From: Colocasia esculenta
Lineage: Eukaryota; Streptophyta; Magnoliopsida; Alismatales; Araceae
Length of the DNA: 64,000 bases
NCBI GenBank assembly: GCA_014218235.1
Contig: CM024761.1
Location: 86,615,968-86,679,967 of the forward strand
Direction of reading: 5' to 3'
Positions 33,388-44,804 of the stretch are shown piece by piece. The position numbers and the translations under genes were made by a program. The notes beneath the pieces are model-generated. The model saw only the letters and a list, made by a program, of their open reading frames with translations, searched no databases and had not been told where the DNA came from. Positions within the stretch are counted from its first letter, which is position 1. Each line of letters opens with the position of its first letter.

Positions 33388-36300
33388 TGTAAGGCCCTCT
33401 AATTTCCGTCACATTATTTGTATTCATGTGTGTATATTGTGCTTGTGTGTGTATATACATATTTACGTACGTATTAATTAGTATAATTACGTGTACATGT
33501 GTTTATATTAAACATAAATAATGTATGTATTGTATGATGATAGTATGGATACAATGCCGTATGTATATTGCATGTATAGGTGCATGGTATGCATGGTTTT
33601 CTGCATAATTTAAAGTTCTGGCCGAAGGCCACCTTGGCGTCAATCCCAGGCCGTTTAGGTGGTGTCAGCGTCCAGACATGGACGCCAACACTCATCCCGG
33701 CGTCCAACGATGTGGACGCCAACTTCTCTGACCTGCATGCGCAACAGAGCTGCAAGCTTCTGAAGCAAGGTATGGCCACCATTGGGGGGATGTCCCCCAA
33801 CGGCTCTGAGGGTGTCCCATCACCCTAGTGAGTGGGAGAGAGACTCCCCTAAATCCTGAACCCGAAGTGGCCTCTCCCACTCTTCCCCTCACCCTTGTAA
33901 GAGGAGAAAAAGAGGAGAAAAACCCTAGGTGAGCTGTGAGAAAACCCCATCTTACCACCCTCAAATCCGACCCTCTTGGAGCTTGATCTGAAGATCTTCC
34001 ACGACAAGGAGGAAGCTGGAGCAAAGGGGAAGGCTTCCCCATCGACCCCTTGCTGTGGAACTCATCCAAGAACCCGGAGGGAGTGATCTTTGGAGGGAGT
34101 TCTACAACTTCTTGGGACTGCCCAAGGAGGTCTTCACCGAGCCATAAATCCCTTGGAGGAATTTTAGAAAGGCAAGTGACCTATCCCTGGTGTCCCCTTA
34201 TGAGTCTAGGTTGGTTTTGTGATTTTTATGGATTTTTCCTCGAGTCCTAGACCCTCCTATTCACCCAAGATTCAGAGCTCGGGTCTGTGTTTCTGCACAG
34301 ACCTGGTTCAACGGCAAGGTCCCTGGACGTCCAGATCATGATTGGCGTCCATCGACCATGCCGCTGACCCTGAGTCAGCGGCCAGAGACCACCGCCGAGT
34401 TCTTCTGGACAGAACAGTGAGCTGTTCTGTCCCTCTTATACATTAATTTCGGTATGTTTTATGTGATGAGGATATATGGTAAACCTTATACTCTATGTAT
34501 ATTGTGCATTGTGGTGTGTGGATGAATGTGGTGTGATGGTGAATGTGGAAATGGTATTCCTTAAACTTGTGAGCATGAGTTGTTGATTCTTGCAAAATTA
34601 GTTTCATGATTAGAATTGTATGAAGGCCATGGTTTTGGTCTGATCATGAAAGTCAGTGGGTCAATATATGTGTTTTGCAAATCTGGTAAATTATCCATGC
34701 TAGTGTCATGTGCTAAAATCCGATCCGGTAGAATAAAATGAAAGCATGCAAGAATGATTTGTAGTGTTCAATCCATAGATGTATGAATTAGGGAAATTTG
34801 GTATTCTGAATTCATGCATATGTTAATAGCTTATGCTTAACAGAAGTGGCTAATTTGCAAATGTGTTAGACCCATGTTAACTTAAATTGTTAATAGCATG
34901 CTAATTAGACATTTTATTTTCTGTAAATTCTAATTGGCTCAGAAAAATCTGAAAATTGAGGGTATGACCTTGAACCCGAAAACAGCATGTGGTTAAAATT
35001 TCAGGTCATTTGGATCAGTAAATAAAAAGTTATGTGTTTTCATGTGAAATGTGATAATTCGTGCATATGATCGTAATGTGATTAGTTATGGTTAAAACCA
35101 ACATGACTAGTGTGTTTACTGTGTGTTAAACTCTTTAAATTCTGTAGTACCATGTTAGGAAAAATAGAGGTATTCATGTGAGTGAGAAAGTGAATGAGAT
35201 GAAGTGTCATGTGTAAAACCAAGTGTAAAACGGTAAATATGTAAATGTGTAACTGTGCCAATGTGACACTGCTTCCGTAGAGGGCAGTGGAGCTGTATCA
35301 GGAAAAGTTCCGCTGAGAAAGTTCAATGTGTTAAATGACCCTAAGGGCATTAGGGGGAAATCCTGGAGGTGGACAAGTACCACTGGTTAGGGTGGAGACT
35401 TGTTCTCCCGGTCTGCGCAGTCCAAGAGTCGCCATTGGAATGCCTAGATGGCGTCTATGTGTAATGTGATGTGTATATGTCCTTCTTTGGTGGTTTGGAC
35501 TATGTGTCACGGCACCTAAAAATGTGTAAAGTGTAATGTGAAATGTGTATGTGTCCATGTGTAAATGTGTAAGTGACATGTGAATGTGTATGTGTAAAGT
35601 GAACCATGTGAAAGAGAAACTTGTGTAAATAAAAATGTGAAACTAAAGATGTGAAATGTTTATTGAGAACCATGTGAGACAAATCTGAAATCATGTGAAA
35701 TCAGTGAATTTATGTTGTCATCATCATGTTATTATGTGCAAAGATGTTTAGAACCCATGTTAGGGATAATTGGTGAAAACGGGCAAAAGATAACATGATT
35801 GTTTGATCACATGACATGTTTTATGCATCATTGTAGCTCTCATGCATAGGTTTTCAGCCATGAACCATATGAAATCAGCAACCTAAAGCATAAGGTTCAT
35901 GTATGTGTTTAAAAACGTGTAAGAATCCATGCTAGTTGTGTTTCCCTTCCATGTTTGTAGAAGTTCATGTTGATAGCTCTCATGTTGTGATTCTTTAAAG
36001 ATTAAAGTTTCATGAGTAAATTGAATAGAGACCATGTGATAGGTCAAGTTTATTTTAGAAATCTGAAAGCATGAGCTAAGTATAAATTGTAGAACTTTCA
36101 TGATAGGTTGACAACTTGAAATGACTAACATGCTATGTGTGGCTAATTGTAATGTGCATGTAGAAACCACTAGGACTTATAAGTGTATATCATGAGTAGT
36201 GTTGCTTGCTGAGTCCTTTGACTCACTCCTTGCTTCGGCGTACAGGTATAGTTGGTGACACGACACCGCTTGAGGAGACGGTGGAGACGGACTCCGAGCG

Positions 36301-36655
36301 CGGAGACTAGCTAGTTGTTGGAGTTCTTTGAGAATTGTGTATTTCATAGTATGTGACTTTGAACATTGTACTAGAAGTATCATGAGAATGATGTATAAGT
36401 GTGGACATTTGTATTTAATTTCAGCAATTTAAATCATGTGGATTTTTAGTTCTTTTATGTTAAACGCGAACTGCATGTATGTTTAATGTGGATGATGAAT
36501 GAATGAAGACATTGGTCTTTTACTTCCGCTACTCTGTTGTATATTCGCGTGTATCTCAACTGTATGTATCGTTTGGGTAAATGTCCCACTGTGGCAGCAC
36601 TCGCTATATCGACGTGGGTCGGTATGACCGTACCGGTGTAACGAGGGCCGTCACA
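33388..36655 (+). repeat. element A 5' LTR
   Basis: 3268 bp. Words GGCGTC/GGACGCC cluster at 33630-33725 and a perfect CTGGACGTCCAG sits at 34323-34334. From about 35160 to 35740 the plus strand is dominated by ATGTG/TGTAAA words and is poor in C. Confidence 0.97.
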
Positions 36656-36660
36656 GAGAT

Positions 36661-36672
36661 TGGTATCAGAGC
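36661..36672 (+). other. element A primer binding site (initiator tRNA-Met type)
   Basis: TGGTATCAGAGC, five bases after the 5' LTR, is the standard plant site for priming by the 3' end of initiator methionine tRNA. Confidence 0.95.
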
Positions 36673-37050
36673 GACCGGTTGAGATTGCACATGAATATAC
36701 TTAAGTCATCATCCCCATTGCATGCTAACTATGTCCACATGTGTAGAAAACACTAATAAGAAGTGAAAAATAGATAAGAAATGGCTAGAAAATTTAGTAA
36801 CCTAGCTCTAATTGGTGGCTGAAATTTTATTACAGCCATGGCTTCCCGTGGACGACGTGGAGGTGTGCCAGCTCGCGACGACGAGCAGAGGCGTGAGGAG
36901 CGGGCGGAGCAGCAGGCCCCGGCCCCACAGGGTCCTGTGCTTCCCCCACCACCGCCAGTGGACTATGGAGTATTCATGCAAGGTCTGGTGCAAGCCATGC
37001 AGACGCAGGCCCACACCCAGGCAGCACTCCAGGCCCAGTTGGAGGCCCAG

Positions 37051-37135
37051 GTAGAATAATAAAACAACCTAGTAGTTGCTATTTAAATTGTGTGATATTG
37101 TGTTTACTGTATATTGTTATTGTTTAATGTAGCAG
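37051..37135 (+). other. putative intron 1 in element A gag (85 bp, phase 0)
   Basis: Starts GTAGAATAATAA right after CAG and ends TTTAATGTAGCAG before GCTCAG. AT-rich against GC-rich neighbours, with in-frame stops from its third codon. A second acceptor three bases earlier (37132) would also keep frame. Confidence 0.75.
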
Positions 37136-37324
37136 GCTCAGGCCCCAGCTCAGGACCATGGTGGACCTTCCATCATGGAGCGATTCAAGAGGATGGCCCC
37201 CCCTCTTTTAGGGGAGAGTGATCCGCTAATGGCAGAAAGCTGGATGAGGGAGACGGAGAAAATCTTCCGAGCTATCAGGTGTCCTGACGAGGACAAGGTG
37301 ACCTTAGCCACCTACATGCTACAG

Positions 37325-37402
37325 GTATGCTTTAGTTTATACTTGAATGTTGGTTTTTAAAGTTAAAAATTGTTGATTAGTGCTTATGAAGTTGTATTGC
37401 AG
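37325..37402 (+). other. putative intron 2 in element A gag (78 bp, phase 0)
   Basis: CAG|GTATGC donor and a T-rich TTGTATTGCAG acceptor, AT-rich, with in-frame stops. Its removal joins MLQ to ERADVWW, the uninterrupted order found in Tekay gag proteins as I know them. Confidence 0.85.
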
Positions 37403-38121
37403 GAGAGAGCTGATGTATGGTGGTCCTCCCTACTGCGTACGCGCTTCGAGGACGGAGCAGTTGATGTGGCGTGGGACGCGTTCGTGAGGCTCTTCCGAGC
37501 CAAGTTCGTCCCAGAGCACATCCAAGACAAGATGGAGCAAGAATTCCTTTCCCTGACGCAAGGATCAATGACCGTCCTGGAATACGAGGCAAGATTTTCT
37601 GAACTTTCTAAATATGCACCGCATATAGTAGAGGATGAGCGCAGGAAGACCAAGAAGTTTGTGATGGGTCTCAAACCATCACTGAGGACGAGACTCGTGG
37701 CGTTCGACCACCGCACGCTAGACGAGGCCCTCAGCGCAGCCTGCAGACAGGAGGGAGAAATGGAGCAGTATCTGGAGGAGAAGAAGGCTTCACAGAAGAG
37801 GCTGGCAGCGACATTCCAGCGGCAGGATAAGAAGAAAACGGTGTACCAGACACCGCAGAAATCAGTGGCAGTCAGCAACTCTCAGGTACCTTCTGTACGT
37901 TCCCCGGTGCGAAGAAAGAGTGTCCCCATTGTGGGAAGACCCATGGAGGTTCCGAGTGCTGGTTAGTAGCGGGTAGATGCTTAAAGTGTGGGAGCAGCGA
38001 CCACAAGATCAAGGATTGCCCAAGACTTCAGCAGGGAGCTCAGCGTGGAGCGCCAGTACCAGCAGTAGCGGCAGCCGCGCCAGCTACAGGACGACCAGGA
38101 AGGCCTCGAGCCCCAGCTCGA

Positions 38122-38670
38122 GTGTTTGCGTTAGCTCGTGAGGACGCCGAGCAGGCGGAGCATGTCACCGAAGGTACAGTTTTACTTTTTGGTGTGCACG
38201 CTCGGGTTTTGTTTGATACGGGTGCTACTCACTCGTTCATTTCCGAGCGGTTCGCTAGGCAGTTAGCCCTAGAGTCAGGCATAGAGTCTGAGGAGTTAGA
38301 GGTCCCTTTGTCTGTGCACACCCCTGCGGGTACGGTATCGACTAGAAGTGCATTCCGTCGTTACCTGTGTGCATTGAGGATAGATTCCTAGATGGGTTTT
38401 CTTCTTGCTAAAGATGAAGGATTATGATTGTATCCTTGGTCTGGATTGGCTAGAGGAGCACTATGCGTTAGTGGATTGTCGTAGGAAGAAGATTGTTTTC
38501 CGCATTCCTGGTGAGGATGAGTTCTCTCATCCCTTGCCAAAGAACTTAGCGGGAAAGTTAGTTATCTCTGCCATGAAGGCGATGCGCATGGTGAACAAGG
38601 GTTGTGACGCATTTCTTGCCAGCGTTATGCTAGTACCCGATGCTGGTTCGTCACTGACTCTTGCAGAGAT
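38122..38670 (+). pseudogene. element A aspartic protease
   Basis: VLFDTGATHSFISERFA near 38205-38255 holds the catalytic DTG. The frame stops at 38391 and the domain resumes in another frame at 38405 (KMKDYDCILGLDWLEEHYALVDC), a conserved block before reverse transcriptase. The DTG triad is intact, but the one-base frame change would truncate the enzyme. Confidence 0.88.
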
Positions 38671-38676
38671 CGATGT

Positions 38677-39960
38677 GTGCAGGACTTTCCAGATGTCTTT
38701 CCCGACGACTTGTCTGGATTGCCACCGGATAGGGAGATAGAGTTCACTATAGAGTTGCTTCCAGGCACCTCTCCTATCTCGAAGGCCCCATATCGGATGG
38801 CCCCTGCAGAATTAGCCGAGTTGAGGAAGCAATTGCAAGAATTGCTCGATAAGGGATTTATTCGCCCTGTTTTCCCCTTGGGGCGCACCTGTATTATTCG
38901 TCAAGAAGAAAGACGGTCACTTCGGTTGTGCATTGATTATAGGAAGCTAAACCAGGTGACTGTGAAGAACAGGTATCCCTTACCTCGGATTGATGATCTG
39001 TTTGACCAGTTGCGAGAGGCATCAGTCTTTTCCAAGATTGACTTGCGATCTGGTTATCATCAGTTGAGGATTAGGAGTGAGGATGTGTCCAAGACGGCAT
39101 TTAGAACCCGTTATGGACATTATGAGTTTTTGGTTCTTCCTTTCGGATTGACCAACGCCCCTGCAGCGTTCATGGATCTCATGAACCGGGTGTTTAGTCC
39201 GTATCTAGATAGCTTTGTTGTTGTGTTTATTGATGACGTGTTGGTCTATTCTCCGGATGAGGCCACACATCGTCAGCATTTGAGGTTAGTCTTAGAGGTT
39301 CTCCGTGAGCACAAGCTGTATGCGAAGTTCAGCAAGTGCGAGTTCTGGTTGCGCGAGGTTCATTTTCTCGGGCATGTTATCTCCGGCGCTGGTGTTGCAG
39401 TTGATCCAGCAAAGGTCCAGGCAGTTATGGATTGGGAGATTCCCAGGACCCCTTCGGAGATTCGTAGTTTCCTTGGGTTAGCTGGTTACTATCGGCGATT
39501 CATTGAGGGTTTCTCATCCATCGCCGCCCCTTTGACAAAGCTGACCAGAAAGGGTGAGAAGTTCGTATGGTCTGAGGCATGTGAGCGCAGCTTTCAGCTA
39601 TTGAAGGCTAAGCTTACTTCTGCTCCGGTATTGGTATTGCCTAGTGGTCTAGAAGGTTTTGCCATTTATACGGATGCATCTCAGATTGGTTTAGGCTGTG
39701 TGCTCATGCAGCAAGAGAGGGTAGTGGCTTATGCTTCTCGTCAGTTGAAGGAGCATGAGAGGAACTATCCGACTCATGATTTAGAGCTCGCAGCTGTGGT
39801 TCATGCACTAAAGATCTGGAGGCACTATCTTTATGGTGTCAGATTTGAGGTGTTTACCGACCACAAGAGCTTGAAGTATCTTTTCTCCCAAAAGGAATTA
39901 AACCTGAGGCAGAGAGATGGATTGAGTTCTTGAAGGACTATGACTTCGACCTTCAGTATC
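38677..39960 (+). pseudogene. element A reverse transcriptase and RNase H
   Basis: A long open frame (38677-39933) with QDFPDVFPDDLSGLPP, LCIDYRKLNQVT, YPLPRIDDLFDQL, LPFGLTNAPAAFM and the catalytic FIDDVLVYS near 39230. RNase H follows with YTDASQIGLG, THDLELAAVV and TDHKSLKYLFSQ. Between 38870 and 38925 two opposite one-base changes garble about 17 residues, so the usual WGAPVLF-KKDG block is read out of frame. The frame ends early at 39933 by another shift. Copies RNA to DNA and removes the RNA strand. Confidence 0.93.
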
Positions 39961-41525
39961 ATCCTGGAAAGGCGAACGTCGTAGCGGATGCTCTTAGTAG
40001 AAAGAGGTCTTCGCTCCAGCAGGATTGGAAGATGTTGGAGGATGCAGCGTGCTCTATGACCGAGTTAGAGCCATCGTTGTGTCAGGCTTTTGTAGCTCAG
40101 CTATCCCTTAGATCCTCAGTCTTGGATGAGGTGATTGAGCAGCAGAAAGCCGATCCTAGATTGTTAGAGTTAGTGGGTAAGGCGGGCATTGCTCGTGATG
40201 AGGACGGTGTGATTAGATTTCAGCACCGTGTTTGTGTCCCCGATGTGGTAGATGTCCGTGAGCATGTGTTAGCGGAGGCTCATAGATCGCGATTCTCTAT
40301 TCATCCGGGTAACACTAAGATGTATCAAGACCTGAAGAGATCATTTTGGTGGTCCGGCATGAAGAAGGATGTTGCGGATTATGTGTCTAGATGTCTAGTA
40401 TGTCAGCAGGTGAAAGCCGAGCGGCAGCGACCATCCGGCCTTATGCAGAGGATGGATATCCCCGTATGGAAGTGGGAAGCTGTCACTATGGATTTCGTAT
40501 CGGGTTTGCCTCGATCTAGAAGGGGCAATGACTCGATTTGGGTAGTTGTAGATAGATTCTCGAAGACTGCTCATTTCTTGCCTATGAAGAAGAAGCAGTC
40601 AGTAGAGAGTTTAGCTAGATTGTATGTTAGCGGTATCATTAGATTGCATGGTGTGCCGAAGTCGATCATTTCGGATCGAGATCCGAGATTTACTTCGAGA
40701 TTGTGGAAGGGTCTTCAGGATGCGTTAGGTTCGGAGCTTAAGCTCAGTTCGGCGTTTCATCCCCAGACCGATGGACAGTCCGAGAGGACTATCCAGACGC
40801 TCGAGGATATGTTGAGAGCGTGTGTTCTGGATTGGAAGGATGATTGGGGCGTCATCTACCTCTTGTGGAGTTCGCATACAACAACAGCTTTCATGCTAGT
40901 ATTGGTATGGCTCCATTCGAGGCGTTGTATGGTAGGCCCTGCAGATCTCCTTTATGTTGGGAGGAGACTGGTGATAGGCAGTTGATCGGACCGGAGTTAG
41001 TTCAGGAAACTTCGGATAAGATTCAGCTTATCAGGAAAAGGCTTGTTGCGGCATAGGATAGGCAGAAGAGTTATGCCGACAACAGGAGAAAGGATTTGGA
41101 GTTCGAGGTTGGCGATCATGTCTTCTTGAAGATATCGCCTACTCGAGGTGTGTGTCAGATTTGGCAGGCATAGCAAGCTAAGCCCTAGGTTCATTGGCCC
41201 ATATGAGATTCTCAGACGTTTGGGCAACGTGGCGTACGAGCTAGCTTTACCCCCAGCTTTGGCTAGCGTTCACCCTGTATTCCACGTATCTATGCTCAGG
41301 AAGTATGTCCGAGATCCGTCTCATGTGATTAGTCATGAGCCAGTGAGATCCAGCCAGATCTTTCGTATGTCGAGCAACCAGTAGCCATTCTTGACCGGAA
41401 GGTTCAGCATCTCCGAACAAGAGTATCGCGTCGGTGAAAGTTCTATGGCGGAACTTCTCACGTGAGGAGGCTACGTGGGAGCTTGGGATGCGATGAAGAA
41501 GAAGTATCCCCTTTTGTTTGAGTAG
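39930..41525 (+). pseudogene. element A integrase with chromodomain-like tail
   Basis: Begins with the end of RNase H (YHPGKANVVADALSRK). HHCC zinc region: EAHRSRFSIHPGNTKMYQ ... CLVCQQVKAE near 40270-40410. Core: MDFVSGLPRSRRG (first Asp near 40490), ISDRDPRFTS (second near 40675), HPQTDGQSERTIQ (Glu near 40780). At about 40850 it shifts frame, has a TAG at 41054 (fits a C-to-T change), shifts again before 41148 (GRHSKLSPRFIGPYEIL), and ends with DRKVQHLRTR and YPLLFE at 41525. The three catalytic residues remain but no intact protein is possible. Confidence 0.92.
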
Positions 41526-41555
41526 TGTCGTTCTAACTTCGAGGACGAAGTTTCT

Positions 41556-41570
41556 TTAAGGGGGAGAGGG
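41556..41570 (+). other. element A polypurine tract
   Basis: A purine-rich run (AAGGGGGAGAGGG) directly before the 3' LTR; it primes plus-strand DNA synthesis. Confidence 0.9.
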
Positions 41571-44500
41571 TGTAAGGCGTCGCATTATTGTATTTATGTG
41601 TGTATATTGTGCTTGTGTGTGTATGTATATTTACGTACGTATTATGTACGTGTACATAAATAATGTATGTATGTATGATGATAGTATGGATACAATACCG
41701 TATGTATATTGCATGTATAGGTGCATGGTATGCATGGTTTTCTGCATAATTTAAAGTTCTGGCCGAAGGCCACCTTGGCGTCAATCCCAGGCCGTTTAGG
41801 TGGTGTCAGCGTCCAGACATGGACGCCAACACTCATCCCAACGTCCAGCGATGTGGACGCCAACTTCTCTGACCTGCATGCGCAGAAGAGCTGCAAGCTT
41901 CTGAAGCAAGGTATGGCCACCATTGGGGGGATGTCCCCCAACGGCTCTGAGGGTGTCCCATCACCCTAGTGAGTGGGAGAGAGACTCCCCTAAATCCTGA
42001 ACCCGAAGTGGCCTCTCCACTCTTCCCTCACCCTTGTAAGAGGAGAAAAAGAGGAGAAAACCCTAGGTGAGCTGTGAGAAAACCCCATCTTACCACCCTC
42101 AAATCCGACCCTCTTGGAGCTTGATCTGAAGATCTTCCATGACAAGGAGGAAGCTGGAGCAAAGGGGAAGGCTTCCCCATCGACCCTTGCTGTGGAGCTC
42201 ATCCAAGACCCGGAGGAAGTGATCTTTGGAGGAGTTCTGCAACTTCTTGGGACTTCCCAAGGAGGTCTTCACCGAGCCATAAATCCCTTGGAGGAATTTT
42301 AGAAAGGCAAGTGACCTATCCCTGGTGTCCCCTTATGAGTCTAGGTTGGTTTTGTGATTTTTATGGATTTTTCCTCGAGTCCTAGACCCTCCTATTCACC
42401 CAAGATTCAGAGCTCGGGTCTGTGTTTCTGCACAGACCTGGTTCAACGGCAAGGTCCCTGGACGTCCAGATCATGATTGGCGTCCATCGACCATGCCGCT
42501 GACCCTGAGTCAGCGGCCAGAGACCGCCGCCGAGTTCTTCTGGACAGAACAGTGAGCTGTTCTGTCCCTCTTATACATTAATTTCGGTATGTTTTACGTG
42601 ATGAGGATATATGGTAAACCTTATACTCTATGTATATTGTGCATTGTGGTGTGTGGATGAATGTGGTGTGATGGTGAATGTGGAAATGGTATTCCTTAAA
42701 CTTGTGAGCATGAATTGTTGATTCTTGCAAAATTAGTTTCATGATTAGAATTGTATGAAGCCTTCATTTTGGTCTGATCATGAAAGTCAGTGGGTCAATA
42801 TATGTGTTTTGCAAATCTGGTAAATTATCCATGCTAGTGTCATGTGCTAATAAATCCAATCTGGTAGAATAAAATGAAAGCATGCAAGAATGATTTGTAG
42901 TGTTCAATCCATAGATGTATGAATTAGGGAAATTTGGTATTCTCAATTCATGCATATGTTAATAGCTTATGCTTAAACAGCAAGTGGCTAATTTGCAAAA
43001 TGTGTTAGACCCATGTTAACTTAAATTGTTAATAGCATGCTAATTAGGCGTTTTATTTTCTGTAAATTCTAATTGGCTCAGAAAAATCTGAAAATTGCGG
43101 GTATGACCTTGATCCCGAAAACATCATGTGGTTAAAATTTCAGGTCATTTGGATCAGTAAATAAAAAGTTATGTGTTTTCATGTGAAATGTGATAATTCA
43201 TGCATATGATCGTAATGTGATTAGTTATGGTTTAAAACCAACATGACTAGTGTGTTTACTGTGTGTTAAACTCTTTAAATTCTGTAGTACCATGTTAGGA
43301 AAAACAGAGGTATTCATGTGAGTGAGAAAGTGAATGAGATGAAGTGTCATGTGTAAAACCAAGTGTAAAACGGTAATATGTAAATGTGTAACTGTGCCAA
43401 TGTGACACTGCTTCCGTAGAGGGCGTGGAGCTGTATCAGGGAAAGTCCCGCTGAAAAGTTCAATGTGTTAAGTGACCCTAAGGGCATTAGGGGGAAATCC
43501 TGGAGGTGGACAAGTACCACTGGTTAGGGTGGAGACTTGTTCTCCCGGTCTGCGTAGTCCAAGAGTCGCCATTGGAATGCCTAGATGGCGTCTATGTGTA
43601 ATGTGATGTGTATATGTCCTTCTTTGGTGGTTTGGACTATGTGTCACGGCACCTAAAAATGTGTAAAGTGTAATGTGAAATGTGTATGTGTCCATGTGTA
43701 AATGTGTAAGTGACATGTGAATGTGTATGTGTAAAGTGAACCATGTGAAAGAGAAAACTTGTGTAAATAAAAATGTGAAACTAAAGATGTGAAAATGTGT
43801 TATTGAGAACCATGTGAGACAAATCTGAAATCATGTGAAATCAGTGAATTTATGTTATCATCATCATGTTATTATGTGCAAAGATGTTTAGAACCCATGT
43901 TAGGGATAATTGGTGAAAACGGGCAAAAGATAACATGATTGTTTGATCACATGACATGTTTTATGCATCATTGTAGCTCTCATGCATAGGTTTTAAGCCA
44001 TGAAACCATATGAAATCAGCAACCTAAAGCATGTGAAAAGGTTCATGTATGTGTTTAAAAACGTGTAAGAATCCATGCTAGTTGTGTTTCCCTTCTATGT
44101 ATGTAGAAGTTCATGTTGATAGCTCTCATGTTTTGATTCTTTAAAGATTAAAGTTTCATGAGTAAATTGAATAGAGACCATGTGATAGGTGAAGTTTATT
44201 TTAGAAATCTGAAAGCATGAGCTAAGTATAAATTGTAGAACTTTCATGATAGGTTGACAACTTGAAATGACTAACATGCTATGTGTGGCTAATTGTAATG
44301 TGCATGTAGAAACCACTAGGACTTATAAGTGTATATCATGAGTAGTGTTGCTTGCTGAGTCCTTGGACTCACTCCTTGCTTCGGCGTACAGGTATAGTTG
44401 GTGACACGACACCGCTTGAGGAGACGATGGAGACGGACTCCGAGCGCGAGACTAGCTAGTTGTTGGAGTTCTTTGAGATTGTGTATTTCATAGTATGTGA

Positions 44501-44799
44501 CTTTGAACATTGTACTAGAAGTATCATGAGAATGATGTATAAGTGTGGACATTTGTATTTAATTTCAGCAATTTAAATCATGTGGATTTTTAGTTCTTTT
44601 ATGTTAAACGCGAACTTCATGTATGTTTAATGTGGATGATGAATGAATGAAGACATTGGTCTTTTACTTCCGCTACTCTGTTGTATATTCACGTGCATCT
44701 CAGCTGTATGTATCGTTTGGGTAAATGTCCCACTGTGGCAGCACTCTCTATATCGACGTGGGTCGGTATGACCGTACCGGTGTAACGAGGGCCGTCACA
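41571..44799 (+). repeat. element A 3' LTR
   Basis: 3229 bp, from TGTAAGGCGT to CCGTCACA. Copy of 33388-36655, with its CTGGACGTCCAG at 42458-42469. Confidence 0.97.
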
Positions 44800-44804
44800 C
44801 TTAC

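Larger units (their letters stand above)
36838..38109 (+). pseudogene. element A gag, three exon-like blocks plus zinc knuckle
   Basis: Gag forms the particle that packages element RNA. Exon-like block 1 is 36838-37050 (ATG, Arg- and Gln-rich, 71 codons), block 2 is 37136-37324, block 3 is 37403-37966. All three join in one frame when the two GT...AG intervals are removed, giving SIMERFKRMAPP, then ATYMLQ joined to ERADVWW, then the retrotransposon gag core (LFRAKFVPEHIQ, MEQEFLSLTQG). Read unspliced, translation stops three codons into the first interval. After block 3 the frame shifts by one base near 37880-37905 into a Cys/His region: CPHCGKTHGGSEC and the knuckle CLKCGSSDHKIKDC at 37978-38019. 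The shift may be a real mutation, a sequencing error, or (less likely) programmed. Confidence 0.88.
33388..44799 (+). mobile_element. element A: Tekay-like Ty3/gypsy retrotransposon with intron-like segments in gag, TSD CTTAC
   Basis: 11.4 kb, complete from TGTAAGGC to CCGTCACA, with CTTAC at 33383-33387 and 44800-44804. LTRs 33388-36655 and 41571-44799 are very similar; most differences are one-base length changes. PBS TGGTATCAGAGC is at 36661 and a purine-rich tract (TTTAAGGGGGAGAGGG) abuts the 3' LTR. Order: gag, protease, reverse transcriptase, RNase H, integrase with a chromodomain-like tail ending at 41525. Gag style and integrase tail are those of the Tekay/Del chromoviruses. Pol is split over several frames. 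Confidence 0.97.

Noticed and set aside
36661..36672. tRNA-like TGGTATCAGAGC (also minus at 53383 and 62176)
   Set aside because: Only the 12-14 bases of a primer binding site are present; there is no tRNA gene.
37886..37914. A third GT...AG interval in element A gag that would restore frame to the zinc knuckle
   Set aside because: At 29 bases it is far too short for a plant intron; a simple indel is likelier.
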